A stretch of 64,000 nt of DNA from Saccharum officinarum (taxonomy: Eukaryota; Streptophyta; Magnoliopsida; Poales; Poaceae). Of the stretch, positions 21,901-31,271 are shown one piece after another (within the stretch, counting starts at the first letter, position 1; each line of letters starts with the position of its first letter). Below the pieces are notes generated by a model. The model ran no database searches, was not told the origin of the DNA, and saw only the letters and a program-made list of their open reading frames with translations. The translations under genes and the position numbers were made by a program. The stretch spans positions 66,293,737-66,357,736 of the forward strand of contig CM036170.1 of NCBI GenBank assembly GCA_020631735.1, written 5' to 3'.

Positions 21901-24900
21901 AACGAGGACTAGTGGGGAGTGGCGACTCTCCGATACCTCGGGAAAACATCGCCTTGTTCCTTGCCCCTTACTTTCAAGCATTTACATTCTTGTATTACTC
22001 TCATTGCTTAGTTTACTTTCCTAGAATTATCATGCTAGACTAGGATTGGAACTTAGGGTGCAAAACTTTTACCGGCAGAATCTCTAGGAACACAAGTAGG
22101 TACTAGGGGTGAATTCCGGCTTGTAGGATTTAATTCTTGTAATTAATTTTTAGAAAAGCCTAATTCACCTCCCCCTCTTGGGCATCTTGATCCTTTCAAC
22201 CTTCTTCTTCGCCTCCCATCTCCTCGGCCGCTTTCGCCGCTACTACTTCCCCCACTGCTTGGCACCGCCGCCTTGGCCATCCTGGCCGGGATGCCCTCAT
22301 GCAGCTCAGTCGTAGTTCCGACATTCGGTGTCCTCAGGCTCACGATGAGCACTTGTGCCATGCGTGCCAGCTGGGCCGTCACGTTTGTCTTCCCTTTCAG
22401 TCTTCTTCCTCACATGCCACTTGTGTGTTTGATCTTATCCATTGCGACTTGTGGACTTCTCCTGTTCTCAGCACGTCTGGCTATAAGTACTACTTGGTGG
22501 TGGTCGATGATTTCTCCCATTACTCTTGGACTTTTCCCCTGCGTGCCAAGTCCGAGGCGTTTCCCACTCTCAGCCACTTCTTCGCTTGAGTATCCACTCA
22601 GTTCGGCCTCACCATCAAGGCTGTCCAGTGCGACAATAGACGTGAGTTCGATAACTCAACCTCACGTGCCTTCTTCCTTTCACACGGTGTCCAGCTCCGC
22701 ATGTCTTGTCCGTATACCTCATCTCAGAACGGCAAGGCAGAGCGCATGATCCGCACAACCAATGACATCATGCGCACCCTTCTGCTCCAGGCATCTCTAC
22801 CCGCTCGCTTCTAGGCTGAGTGTCTGCACACCTCCACCTATCTCCTTAACCGACTTCCTTCTACTGCCTGCCCAGCTCCCACGCCTCACCACGCTCTTTT
22901 CGGTACCCCTCCTCGGTACGACCACCTTCGAGTCTTCGGGTGTGCGTGTTACCCTAACACCGCCGCCACCGCTCCCCATAAGCTGGCTCCCCGGTCGACC
23001 CTCTGTGTCTTTCTCGGATACTCTCCGGATCACAAGGGTTACCGATGCTTTGACCTTACCTCTCGCCGTGTCCTCATCTCTCGCCATGTCGTGTTTGATG
23101 AGTCAGCATTCCCTTACTCCACCTCTCCACCCACACCTCCCGCTGACCCTGCGGAGGCTTCCTTCTTTCCCACTGACCCGGTGATTCTGCCACCCTTCTC
23201 CCTCTACCTTGCAGGTACTGCTCCGGCGCACTCTCCTGGTGGTCTCGCCTCGCCCCCACCGGACTCGCACCAGGACCTTCCTCCGGTACCTGACACGGCC
23301 GAGGCAGCCCCAGAGCTTCCACCCTCGCTCCCTATGGCTTCGCTGCCTCCCGTTGTGCCAGATGCTGCCGTTCCGATCGCGGGACTGAGCGCACCGACCC
23401 CACCTCCTCCCGAGCGCTTCGGACTCGTCTACCAGCGCCGGCGGGAGCCGAGTCCACCCTCACCTCCTCCCGGACGCTTCGGCATCGTCTACGAGCGCCG
23501 GCGTGAGCCGGCTCCGCCGCTTTCGTCACCAGCGCCGGCGTGAGCCGACCTTCAGGCATATTCCTCCACCAGCGGCAGTTCACTTGTGACATTCTGGAGC
23601 GAGCAGGGATGACCGCCTGCCAGTCCTGCTCTACCCCGGTTGACACCCAGGGCAAGCTGTCCGAGGCTGGGGGTCCGATGCTTGGGCCAGCGGACTCCAC
23701 CGCCTACCGGAGTCTTGCTGGCGCGCTCTAGTACCTCACCTTCACACGGCCGGACATCACTTATGCCGTCCAGCAGCTCTGCCTCTACATGCATGCTCCG
23801 CGGGAGCCCCACCTGGCTGCTATGAAGCGGCTTCTCAGGTACCTCCGTGGCACCCTTGGCTACGGGCTACTCCTCGGCCGGTCCTCCACTGCCGAGCTGG
23901 TTGTCTACACCGACGCTGACTGGGCGGGCTGCCCGGACACCCGCCGGTCCACCTCCGGCTACGCTGTCTTCCTCGGGGGCAACCTTGTCTCTTGGTCGTC
24001 CAAGCGCCAGCCGGTGGTCTCACGCTCTAGTGCCGAGGCGGAGTACCGTGTCGTTGCCAACGGCGTGGCCGAAGCCGCTTGGCTCCGCCAACTCCTGGCC
24101 GAGCTTCACCGCCCCCTCGCCAGGAGCACGCTCGTCTGCTGCGACAACGTCAACGCGGTCTACCTCTCCACCAACCCCATGCAGCACCAGCGGACCAAGC
24201 ATGTGGAGATCGATCTACACTTCGTCCGCGACCGTGTGGCCATCGGCGATGTCCGGGTACTTCACGTCCCGACCACCTCCCAGTTTGCGGACATCTTCAT
24301 CAAAGGCCTCCCTTCATCGACCTTCTCCGAGTTTCGCTCCAGCCTCAACGTCTCCAGTGGCTAGTTGTGGCTGCGGGGGGTCCTGTGTGTGTTGTGCGCT
24401 TACTTGTTTTCTTTCTTGTTCAGCCTGGAACTCCGCTGCGCCGGTAGTTCAGACTGCGGGGAGTGTTAGAGTGTGAATGTATTAGGCCCATGAGGCTAGG
24501 CCCATGTGACCCATGTATGGTACCTATATAGCTACCCTTCTAGGGTTAGCCCAAATCAATAGAGAATCATCTTCTAGCAGATAGCAATGCATGTGGCATG
24601 TGGGGAGTGGATGGGGGAAAATACAGCAAGTAATGATCCAGTATGCAATTGCAAACCTGAGCAAGGCGAGTTCCATGGCCTTTTGGAGATAGCAATACAA
24701 GGCCATGCCAAGCATCTTTGAAACCCACAATCTCCAGAAGACCATCATCCACAAGTGGAGGCATTACCAAGTCTCTCTGCAATAGTATAATTCACATGAG
24801 AGAATCAAATAGGAAATTTAAAAATACCCTCCTAAACATAATTTTCATTTTTGGAATAAATAGAGTTCAATAGTAGAAAAAAGGTAGTGTACAAGGAATA

Positions 24901-27900
24901 TCATTAGCATAAGCTTAAACTCACTTTTCTTTGCTTCCTCTTACTTGGTGTTCCCCAAGGGTTTAGTCCACCAGAGAAGCTGGGCAAATTGAGACAAACA
25001 ATGGACCGAATACTGCATTGGTGTAAGAAACTTGGTAAGAACATTATATATACCCAATTTTGAAGCATTAGTCTGACATCATGTCATAAACATATGAAAA
25101 TAATATAAGCACCTAGTGCTTCCATTGTGATGTGTGCTAACAAGAAAGATGGTTCAGAAGGAAAACATGAGGATTATATGCTTCAATATTGTCTATATGC
25201 TATAAGTGAAACTTCAAAGTTTCATCAACGCAAAGATGAGTACATAACATCCAAAACTCTTTGATATGCTCACGGTTTATTTATACTTTTTTTAAAATAT
25301 AGAGTTGGCCAAAATCAGTTTAGAGGAGTTTCTACAGATTGATTTACATTTGTGACTGTGAGTCATGAGTTATGTATGCTTATGATGAGTATTTTTCACT
25401 TACTTCGCTTCATTATATATTAATTTTACATGTAATTTCTAGATTAGAGGATTGAGTTGACCTGTAGTAGTCATTTATTTGGTATCAGATCAGACATATT
25501 GGCACCTGGCTAGTTGGTAATTGATATAGACAAGGAAGAGAACAGAAGGCTTACCTTTGTGGAATTTCCATGGTTTCCCATTTTCCAGATTTCTTCATTA
25601 TCTTCACTTTCGCAAGGCAAGCAATGTTCCTGGGGCCAGTGAAAAAAAATTCCAAAAGTGATGTGAGCCGACTACAATGTTATCAACAAGCCATGATTTT
25701 TTTAAAAAAATGAATAGAATAAATACCAGATTTCTGAGTTGTAACTTGTGACAAATATTGTTTTTCACAACAGAAGACAAATCCACAGCCAAGTTAGTGC
25801 CACCAAGAGAATTACCGTGACATTGGATGAAACAGAGAGGTACAAAACCATCCTTGTGTGAATGCCAGCTTCAAATATGTTTTCTGCAGTACAGAATAGC
25901 AAAGAGATTGGTTTATGTACTGCTAAACGTATACGTAAATCATAAATGAGAATCAATTATAAGGAATGACCAACACTAAGAAAATAAATAAAGCGCACCA
26001 GCTTATTTCACCTGATTGGACAACTGATTCTTGAACTTCTCTGGATGCAGTTTCCTCTCAGAGTGAAACGCATAAGACACTTGGGCATCCATTCCTGCGA
26101 CGGAAAAAGAATCTCTTTCAAACTACCATTTTAGCTAAGGAGAAAGTTTCTTCTTTCCGTTTTCTTTAAAAAAATCAACAAAAGGTATTGAGCCACAACT
26201 TAAAGCATACATCTTTTTCGAAAAAGGAACTTACCCATACTGAAGTAATTCCAAAATCCCCCGCGAAATGTGTAAGAATACTCCTGGGAACATGCAGATA
26301 AAAAGATTATACAGAAAACATGGCATAGCATACCATAGTTCAAATTGTTTGTTCTCAAATAATATTGTTGACAATTAGTTCAACTTTTCTCAGTCATTTT
26401 TACAAGAATTTTCTCTTATGTGATAACTGACATTTAAGAAATTCAACCAGTGGAGAGAAAAACATATTGCACAAAATAAGTATCTACTTCAAAATACATT
26501 ATGTGCTATTCAATAAGTTGAAAAGGTTAATTAATCCTTATGTTCTAACCAACAAGTTGAAAAGATCCCAACTAAATATTTGAAGTTCAAGTAATGGAGT
26601 ATATATAGAATAGCACAAGACTACAAGCAAGGCGTGTTTGAGCAATGGTTGTTCTTGATGCATGATATGTACTATTCCCTTTTGTTATAGTTCAAGATAT
26701 TATCTACTCCCTCCGTTCCAAATTGTAAGTCGTTTTAGATATGTCCTAAGTCAAACTTGTCTAACTTTGGCCAAGTGTATAGAAAAATATATTAGCATCT
26801 ACAATATCAGATAAATACACTATCAAAATATTTAATAGTGTATCTAATGAATCTAGTTTGATGTTGTAGATGTTTGTACATTTTTCTATAAACTTCATCA
26901 AAGTTAATGAAGTTTGACTTAGGAGAAAGCTAAAATGACTTACAATTTGGAACGGAGAGAGTACTATATATCAACATGTAATTCAAATATAGCAAAGCTG
27001 ATGGATCATATTCTTACGAAGGAGAAAGCAGGAAACAACAGCCATGTCCAAAAAGAAAGGCAAAGGTAGATAAATGCAGTAACAATGCTAACACTAAGGA
27101 AAAGAAATGGTAATATCCAGCATTGTTACCATATCTTGTGGATCTGTCTTGGGCACACGGCGAAATGCATGCAAAGAATGAGGCAAGTCAGAAGGTGCGA
27201 TTAGATCACAAGGAGAATCTTTTGGGCCCTCCATTCTCATGACAATGTGCCAGCTGAATTCTTGTAATGATTCCAATATTAGTCAAGACCCATATACCAT
27301 ATGAAGATTTCATACAGAAAGATAGTGAAGCTGTAAAAAGCAAACCCACCTGTCAATGTTCATCTCTCTTGATTCCCTTACTAATTGAAGAAATGATATG
27401 ACCGAATCATGATCTGTTCCAGGATTTTTCTTTCCCTGCATATTAATTGTTTGATATTATGGGCCGCCAGTCACATAAAGTGTTCCCTAGCAGCTTACAG
27501 CCTAACACGAAAGCTAGCTCCACAAAAGGCAATGTAAAGAGGAGTTTACTACCCAAAATTCTCTGACTTAACCAGAAAAGCTACTAAAGTTAAAAAATTG
27601 CAATGTAAGGAGAAAAAGACTACAAAATATTTCGCCTTTGCATAAAGGCTGAATGCATTAAAGATCTTATCATCAAATTTATATCAAAGGCTCAAAGCAG
27701 ATCTATGCAAGTACTGCAGTAAAGATTGTCTAATAGGAAGAAAAGGATTGTTTTGATTTTTAAACTCACCCATCCAAAAGAATATGGCAAGTTATTTCCA
27801 GTTCCCAGAGGAACTGTAGCAACAGGAGGTGGACGTACTAACTTAAGATCAGATACAACTCCAAGCAACCAACCTGCTGTTCCATCACCTCCAGCAACCT

Positions 27901-28471
27901 GATTGGATTTCCATGATAAAATAGACCCATGTTAGGACTATTCAAATAAACAAACATAGAAAGTAATGGTAAAAATATTAGCAGGAGATCTTGGATCGAA
28001 TATGGAATTGCCAGATTGCACTCACTATTAGCCTTAGTCTCCTATAGACTTCAGAAGCAAGAGTGTCACCACCATGCTTGAGCCTTTCCAGGTTGCTGTA
28101 TAGTCTGTGCAAGACCTTGTCTGGAGCTTCATCAAGCAGATCAAATACCTGAATTTTACATAATTACATGGTTAGGCCTAGCCACAAAACCATAATTTCA
28201 TTTACTGCAGTAAAAAATGCAAGATCAATGTTGTACCAAACAAGTATATCTGCAAAAAATAGACAATATCTACCTGGGCATGGTTGAGAAGCTTACGGTA
28301 TGTGACAATTAACTCACGTCCCAGTTGACCTCCACTTTTGGTGTTGATAAAAACAACCACTGGACAAGTAGGTATCTGAGATGCATGCTCCACTGGCGAC
28401 TCCGGTATGAAAATATAAGTTGGGATATAGAACTCTTTCAACATGTTATTTTTCTCAACGTTGTTCTCCAT
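6989..28471 (-). CDS. DGK: Diacylglycerol kinase, cluster III (DGK5-like), 12 coding exons
   Basis: Phosphorylates diacylglycerol to phosphatidic acid in plant lipid signalling. Coding exons in order are 28471-28274, 28148-28026, 27898-27770, 27435-27350, 27253-27130, 26283-26235, 26094-26012, 25883-25816, 25629-25555, 25012-24925, 24776-24657 and 7303-6989. All junctions are GT-AG and the lengths sum to 1458 bp (485 residues plus stop), the normal size for this class. The catalytic domain has [11 protein letters not shown] (from about residue 38) and the nucleotide-binding GGDGT at 110-114. The accessory domain includes [14 protein letters not shown] and, in the last exon, [13 protein letters not shown] (399-411). 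There are no C1 domains, as in plant cluster II/III enzymes. The C-terminus is Ser- and Asp/Glu-rich. The last intron is 17.35 kb and full of retrotransposons, yet the coding frame is unbroken. Assignment to the DGK5 subgroup is from remembered family motifs. Confidence 0.93.
7501..7616 (+). repeat. 5' LTR of Copia-2
   Basis: A 116-bp TG...CA repeat containing a GTACCTATATAGC promoter-like segment. It differs from the 3' copy at three positions. Confidence 0.95.
7617..8544 (+). other. GC-rich leader of Copia-2 where gag is expected
   Basis: This segment follows the primer site and has long open frames on both strands because of its GC-rich, CCG/CCT-rich composition. The plus frame 7690-8493 would be a Pro/Ser/Ala-rich protein. 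I find no gag core or CCHC knuckle. It is either a diverged or deleted gag or host-derived sequence. A function cannot be assigned. Confidence 0.5.
8545..8944 (+). pseudogene. Copia-2 pol, protease part (5' of insertion)
   Basis: The frame contains [12 protein letters not shown], the aspartic protease active site, followed by the protease body and the start of the GAG-pre-integrase region. It is cut by the Sire-1 insertion after 8944 and resumes at 22204. The ATG at 8545 is only where the open stretch begins; the true frame starts upstream. Confidence 0.8.
8945..10524 (+). repeat. 5' LTR of Sire-1
   Basis: A 1580-bp LTR. U3 contains an irregular array of ACCGGACGCG/CGCGTCCGGT units (9386-9760). 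The sequence corresponding to the 3' LTR TATA box is altered here (GATAAATTC near 9812). U5 ends with the grass-Sirevirus phrase AATTCACCCCCCTCTTGG. Confidence 0.95.
9386..9760 (+). repeat. Array of palindromic CCGGACGCGTCCGG motifs in the 5' LTR
   Basis: About eleven full or half copies of a self-complementary motif occur with irregular spacing. The best are 20-bp or longer perfect palindromes at 9408-9427 and 9568-9591. Half-units read ACCGGACGCGGT or GCGCGTCCGGTCA. The array lies immediately upstream of the TATA position. Confidence 0.9.
10527..10540 (+). other. Primer-binding site of Sire-1
   Basis: TGGTATCAAAGCC starts three bases after the LTR end and matches the initiator Met tRNA 3' end with one mismatch. 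Confidence 0.85.
10578..12924 (+). pseudogene. Sire-1 gag, interrupted
   Basis: The frame begins at ATG 10578. It contains the gag core of SIRE-type elements, a Lys-rich basic stretch (about 11240-11262), a first zinc knuckle ([14 protein letters not shown], about 11448), a long heptad-like Lys/Glu-rich coiled coil (about 11930-12420) and a second knuckle ([14 protein letters not shown], about 12670). Breaks are TAG at 10632, TAA at 11133, TGA at 11835, and a frameshift near 12426-12480 in an A-rich run. The N-terminal part, coiled coil and knuckles remain easy to recognise. Two knuckles plus a coiled coil are typical of Sirevirus gag. Confidence 0.85.
12939..16149 (+). pseudogene. Sire-1 pol (protease, integrase, RT, RNase H), interrupted
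   Basis: Protease has [12 protein letters not shown] (about 12972). Integrase follows with the HHCC region (about 13365-13490; one zinc-binding Cys position reads Tyr in KPYSTC) and the core ending in [13 protein letters not shown] (about 13845-13880). Reverse transcriptase has YVDD at 15194-15205, and RNase H runs to the stop at 16147. Breaks are a frameshift with apparent loss of spacer sequence near 14520-14552, a frameshift in an A-run near 15600, and an in-frame TAA near 15862. The element is thus non-autonomous now. Domain order and similarity place it with Opie/Ji-like Sireviruses; that placement is from family knowledge. Confidence 0.88.
16636..16962 (+). repeat. Internal array of CCGGACGCG motifs between pol and the third ORF
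   Basis: About ten units of ACCGGACGC / CACCGCGTCCGGTC occur, including a perfect palindrome ACCGGACGCGTCCGGT at 16872-16887. The units match those in the LTR U3 of the same element. A TATAAGC follows at 16991. Confidence 0.85.
16991..16997 (+). promoter_or_regulatory. Possible internal promoter (TATA) upstream of the third ORF
   Basis: TATAAGC lies about 30 bp after the last motif of the internal array, the same layout as array-then-TATA in the LTR. A GC-rich leader and a possible donor (CAAAG|GTGAAC, near 17324) follow before ATG 17753. Promoter activity is an inference. Confidence 0.35.
16998..17752 (+). other. GC-rich leader before the third ORF of Sire-1
   Basis: The first half (17030-17290) is CCG-rich like a grass 5' UTR and has spurious frames on both strands. 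The second half contains splice-like signals and pyrimidine tracts. I find no protein domain. It may be an untranslated leader for the downstream frame. Confidence 0.4.
17753..20176 (+). pseudogene. Sire-1 third ORF ('env-like'/putative plant transposon protein), broken by five TAGs
   Basis: A single frame of about 807 codons runs from ATG 17753 to TAG 20174. It is interrupted only by TAG codons at 17981, 19382, 19502, 19673 and 20066. The N-terminus is Lys/Arg-rich, and the 18035-19384 part (about 450 codons) is a globular domain I associate with the 'putative plant transposon protein' family seen in the third ORF of Sireviruses. An acidic stretch follows, then a Gln-rich coiled-coil segment (about 19385-19570) and a Ser/Thr/Pro-rich tail. 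I see no clear signal peptide or membrane span, so the label env-like reflects position only. All breaks fit CAG-to-TAG changes. No restored version is given. Confidence 0.75.
20177..20623 (+). other. 3' untranslated region of Sire-1 with multiple polypurine tracts
   Basis: AAGGGGGAG at 20201-20209 and AGGGGGAG at 20223-20230 precede the LTR-adjacent tract AAAAAGGGAGAGAT (20610-20623). Multiple such tracts near the 3' end are a described trait of Sireviruses. Confidence 0.75.
20624..22198 (+). repeat. 3' LTR of Sire-1
   Basis: A 1575-bp LTR with the palindromic array at 21065-21443 and an intact TATA box (TATAAATAC, 21484-21492). Relative to the 5' LTR it has an extra array segment near 21146-21168 and lacks about 20 bp near 21216. 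Confidence 0.95.
21484..21492 (+). promoter_or_regulatory. TATA box in the 3' LTR of Sire-1
   Basis: TATAAATAC lies about 40 bp after the last CCGGACGCG unit. The matching site in the 5' LTR has lost a base and carries a substitution. Confidence 0.7.
22204..23543 (+). pseudogene. Copia-2 pol, integrase part (3' of insertion)
   Basis: This continues the Copia-2 frame after the nested element. It holds the GAG-pre-integrase HHCC region (CHACQLGRH, about 22355), the integrase core with DLIHCDLW and [11 protein letters not shown] (about 22725), and the conserved region after the core (to about 23100). A Pro-rich linker follows. In-frame stops include TGA at 22587 and TAG at 22812. The reverse transcriptase core expected after the linker is absent. 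Confidence 0.8.
23544..24364 (+). pseudogene. Copia-2 RT tail and RNase H
   Basis: The frame picks up in the last part of reverse transcriptase and runs through Copia RNase H (YTDADWAGC, about 23908; [10 protein letters not shown], about 24020; the C-terminal [10 protein letters not shown], about 24280) to the stop at 24362. The region between integrase and here is only a short linker, so the catalytic YVDD segment is missing. A TAG lies at about 23729. The junction is next to a repeated CGCCGGCGTGAGCCG (about 23498 and 23531), which may mark the deletion. Confidence 0.8.
24464..24579 (+). repeat. 3' LTR of Copia-2
   Basis: A 116-bp copy of 7501-7616 with three differences, preceded by ACTGCGGGGAG as the purine tract and followed by the GATAG duplication. 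Confidence 0.95.
26707..26961. mobile_element. Stowaway MITE in a DGK intron
   Basis: The perfect-looking terminal inverted repeats begin CTCCCTCCGTTCCAAATT and end AATTTGGAACGGAGAGAG, flanked by TA at 26705-26706 and 26962-26963. Length is 255 bp. It lies in the intron between the exons at 27253-27130 and 26283-26235. Confidence 0.92.
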
Positions 28472-29705
28472 TTAAGTCTGCAACCTGCAATATTAATGAT
28501 ATGTTACTTAGATGGTTAAACACTGTAAGGCTAGACATTCTAATGTGTGCTCTGAAGCTCTGACTACGTTCTTTCACTGGCAAAAGGCAAATGCAGTAGA
28601 GCATTTTTGGCAAAGGGTGTGATTCCATTCTATTCCAAGTGAAACGAACGGCTTCAAATGGGATCATAAACAAAACCAGGTGAAGCTGAAAGAGGTTGAT
28701 GGTTAGCTGCTTTAGAAAGATTCTTGCTCATGACGTCCATCCCTTCTCAAGTGCGCGGAAACAGATGCCAGTCGCTATCAGTCTGACATAAGGCTTACTA
28801 CTCCTACCGATTACGTAAAAATGAATTACTGCTGTTGCTAATTTGCCAATAAATCACCTCTCTCACCTGCCAGCATCCTAGAACAATCCAAAACAGGTAG
28901 CCATTATTTTGATTCCTTTTGTAGAGAAAAGTAGCCATAAATGACCACGAATCATTTCTTTTGAAATAAGGCCCGACTAATCTAAAATCATTCAAAGCGC
29001 CCAAACTGAAGTCACCAATCAATCAAGTTAAATCCAGTAATCAGACCTAGATGCACTCACTGATCATGGCAACCTAGAAACTAAAAAGTGATCAAACTAG
29101 ATGATAGACCACAAGTAGAGAAACACAACCAACACCAACAGCAGGAATCCGAAACAAACCGTGACGAGATTGTGGAGCCTGGAGAAACAAACCGTGACGA
29201 GATTGTGGAGCTTGGAACACTAGAACAAGCGAAAAAAAATGCACGCCACTCAGCTAGAATCACATCATTGTAGAAGAACGCAGCGGAATCCTCCCAGCCT
29301 CACAGGCCGATCAGAAGCACTCCAATCTGCAGAGCTATTCTGGACTTTAAACAACAACAGGGGAAAGAAAGAAGTTTTGCAGAAGTGCGCAAAACTCCCC
29401 CGCTCGTAATTACCGCATAAACCAGGATTCGAAACCCCATGAGAGAGAGAGATTAAAAACAGAGGAATAGCTTAGGGATCGCACGCGCGCGCACCTGGAA
29501 GGCTAGGGAGAATCCGAATCGCTTGTGGGCGGATGGCGCAAAGGCCGAAAAGCAGGAGCGCCGCTTTGGGGGTCGGTGGGAGGCGAGCCGCGAGTGGAGG
29601 AAAGGAATTGGAATGGGATGGGATGGGAGGGATTCCCTCACCTGCGCGTTTTGTTGTGTGTCCTTGTGTGCTGAGCTCGAGGAGAGAAGAGGGGGGCAGG
29701 TTGAA
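28472..29705 (-). other. 5' UTR exon(s) and first intron of the DGK gene
   Basis: The start-codon exon is preceded by a good acceptor (TTGCAG, exon starting at 28484; a second possible CAG puts it at 28477). A strong donor, CGCAG|GTGAGG, lies at 29642/29641, giving a 5' UTR exon of roughly 29642-29705 and an intron of about 1.16 kb. An alternative donor (CCAG|GTGCGC) lies near 29492. The exact UTR structure needs transcript data. Confidence 0.6.
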
Positions 29706-29729
29706 AAAAACAGCCGGTGAGACGGGCAG

Positions 29730-29740
29730 CTTATAAGCGC
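29730..29740 (-). promoter_or_regulatory. Candidate TATA box of the DGK gene
   Basis: GCTTATAAGC reads TATAAG on the minus strand, about 30 bp upstream of a pyrimidine-rich putative start region near 29705 and upstream of the 5' UTR donor site. Confidence 0.5.
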
Positions 29741-30092
29741 CCGCCAGCAAGGCGGGCCGCGGCGCTTGGTGCACGTGCGGCGCCGACGCGTGCCTTCTAT
29801 TCCCGGCCCACCGGGCGGGCCCAACAGAATGATACAGGTGCGGTCGGTTAACTTTACTTGGTTTGGTTGGACGAGTACTTCCTTACGGCTGAAACGGTTG
29901 CCGTGTCTGACGGTGTGGCCCTGGAGAGAGGTGGTGCCTCCGTTCAGGTTGGTGGAGTCGGGATGCTGACCTTTTTTCTTCTGCCTTTTACGTTGGGGTG
30001 GTTCGATTCGCGCCGCCCGCGGACGGAGTCGTTCGTTTGTTTGTCCTTCAGCTTTGGCTGGAGCCGACGGGAAACGGACACCCGCCCCGGCT
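29741..30092. other. Upstream flank of the DGK gene
   Basis: GC-rich promoter-proximal and intergenic sequence without a recognisable gene. It contains several short G/T-rich stretches. Confidence 0.4.
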
Positions 30093-31271
30093 GGGTGTGT
30101 TTGGTTGTCGGACGAAGCCTGTATCGTATATGCTGAATGGACGCAGGCTGAGTGAACCGTATTTTTAAAAAGAAGAGTGTTTGGTTGGTTGTAGTTGTGG
30201 GTACAGGCTAAGCTGAGTTTGTGTTTGGTAGGCTAAATATGAGGGTGCACGAGTGGATGCAAGTTGCAGAGAAGATGTTTGGTTGTCTATATTTTGTGAG
30301 TATGGTTACCTTGCATGTGTACCAGGTATGCTTACCCCTTTATCTTGATATTGGTAGTTAAAAGTTTATGTCCAAAAATTATTTTTTAACTAGTTTTAAC
30401 ACACGAATGATGCAATCCTAGGGCCTATATAATACATTTCAGAGAAAATAAGGGGCATCGAACAAAAACCTTATCCAATCAATCCCCAAATTGACTAGGT
30501 GCTAGACGGTTCTGGTTTCTTGCGGATGGTGTCTCTCGCAGTCTCGGCCGCTCAGGCATTGGTGACGCCGCCGGCCTGAGGCTAGGGCCTTGTTCAGTTC
30601 CCTCAATTCTCCCCCAAATTTCATTATGCAAAAAGAAGATTTTTCGTCACATTAAAATGTCGGTAAATGTATAGAGTACTAAATATTGATGAAATCAAAA
30701 ACTAATTGTACAGTTTTGTTGTACTTTGCGAGACGAACATTTTAAGACTAGTTAGTCAAAATTTGGATAACTTTTACCAAATACAAACGAAATGTTACAG
30801 GAATTCTGATACAGTGTTTTTCTTCCCTATTCGCCGAACTAAAGGAGGCCTAGGTGCTGGGCGCCACCGCGACCACCACTGCCTGCTGGACGCGCAGGCT
30901 TCGTCGTCGGCCTCGCGTGCAGACGCGCAGGAGTTGTCGTCGGTCGAGCGCGCGCCGTCGCATGGCGGGTGGGGCCACCTGAAAGTTGCCAGGTGCGGAG
31001 ATGGCCGGCGTGTGCTGCTCCGAGGAGAGGACAGGCGGCAGCGGAGGTGGAGAGACACCGGTGCCGAGCGGAAGCGGAGGTATCCTCATCGCCCTGACGT
31101 GTGGGCCTGTGCACGAGTGATTTGCATCCGCCGGGCCAGGATGAGACCGTATATTTGCACTGGCGGAGTCAGTGTGGAACAGTAGAATCACCCAACCAAA
31201 CATCCTTGTTTGTGTGCATATACGCATGAGGGGAGCCAGGATGGGGTGAATGCGGGCAACCAAACACACCC
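30093..31271. mobile_element. Non-autonomous TIR element (Tourist-like ends) with nested MITE
   Basis: A perfect 15-bp inverted repeat, GGGTGTGTTTGGTTG (30093-30107) and its complement (31257-31271), bounds about 1.18 kb. Internal copies of TGTTTGGTTG occur at about 30178 and 30278, and of its complement at about 31192, so several related termini may be nested. No transposase frame is visible. I could not identify a clean target-site duplication, so the superfamily is uncertain. Confidence 0.55.
30586..30850. mobile_element. hAT-type MITE (GGCCTTGTTCAGTT family)
   Basis: The ends GGCCTTGTTCAGTTCC and GAACTAAAGGAGGCC are imperfect inverted repeats. The interior includes AGTTTTGTTGTACTTTGCGAGACGAA, shortened here to the recognised core GCGAGACGAA, shared with other MITEs of this window. 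It is nested inside the 30093-31271 element. Confidence 0.65.

Larger units (their letters stand above)
8945..22198 (+). mobile_element. Sirevirus (Maximus/SIRE-type Copia) element, Sire-1
   Basis: This 13,254-bp element has LTRs at 8945-10524 and 20624-22198 (TGAAAGC...TTTCA) and a perfect ACCTT duplication at 8940-8944 and 22199-22203. The interior has gag with two CCHC knuckles, pol in Copia order, and a long third frame before the 3' LTR, the arrangement of Sireviruses. Several AGGGGGAG-type purine tracts precede the 3' LTR. The LTRs differ by indels and by roughly 3-4% substitution in the parts I aligned by eye. It is nested in Copia-2. Confidence 0.95.
7501..24579 (+). mobile_element. 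Short-LTR Ty1/Copia element (Copia-2), split by a nested Sirevirus
   Basis: The ends are 116-bp LTRs at 7501-7616 and 24464-24579 with a perfect GATAG duplication at 7496-7500 and 24580-24584. The LTRs differ at three positions. A Met-tRNA primer site (TGGTATCA, from 7617) and a purine tract (about 24452-24463) are present. The element is interrupted from 8945 to 22198 by Sire-1; the Copia-2 reading frame for protease and the GAG-pre-integrase region joins in frame across the insertion once one target duplication is discounted. Without the insertion the element is about 3.8 kb. It lacks a recognisable gag and most of reverse transcriptase. Confidence 0.95.
7304..24656 (-). other. Giant last intron of the DGK gene (17,353 bp)
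   Basis: The donor CTCAG|GTTTGC (intron starts at 24656) and acceptor TGGTCAG|GCTCAC (exon resumes at 7303) are both intact, and the intron is phase 0. About 17.08 kb of it is the nested pair Copia-2 plus Sire-1. Removing these and one 5-bp duplication leaves about 270 bp, a typical plant intron. The elements are on the opposite strand to the gene. Confidence 0.9.
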
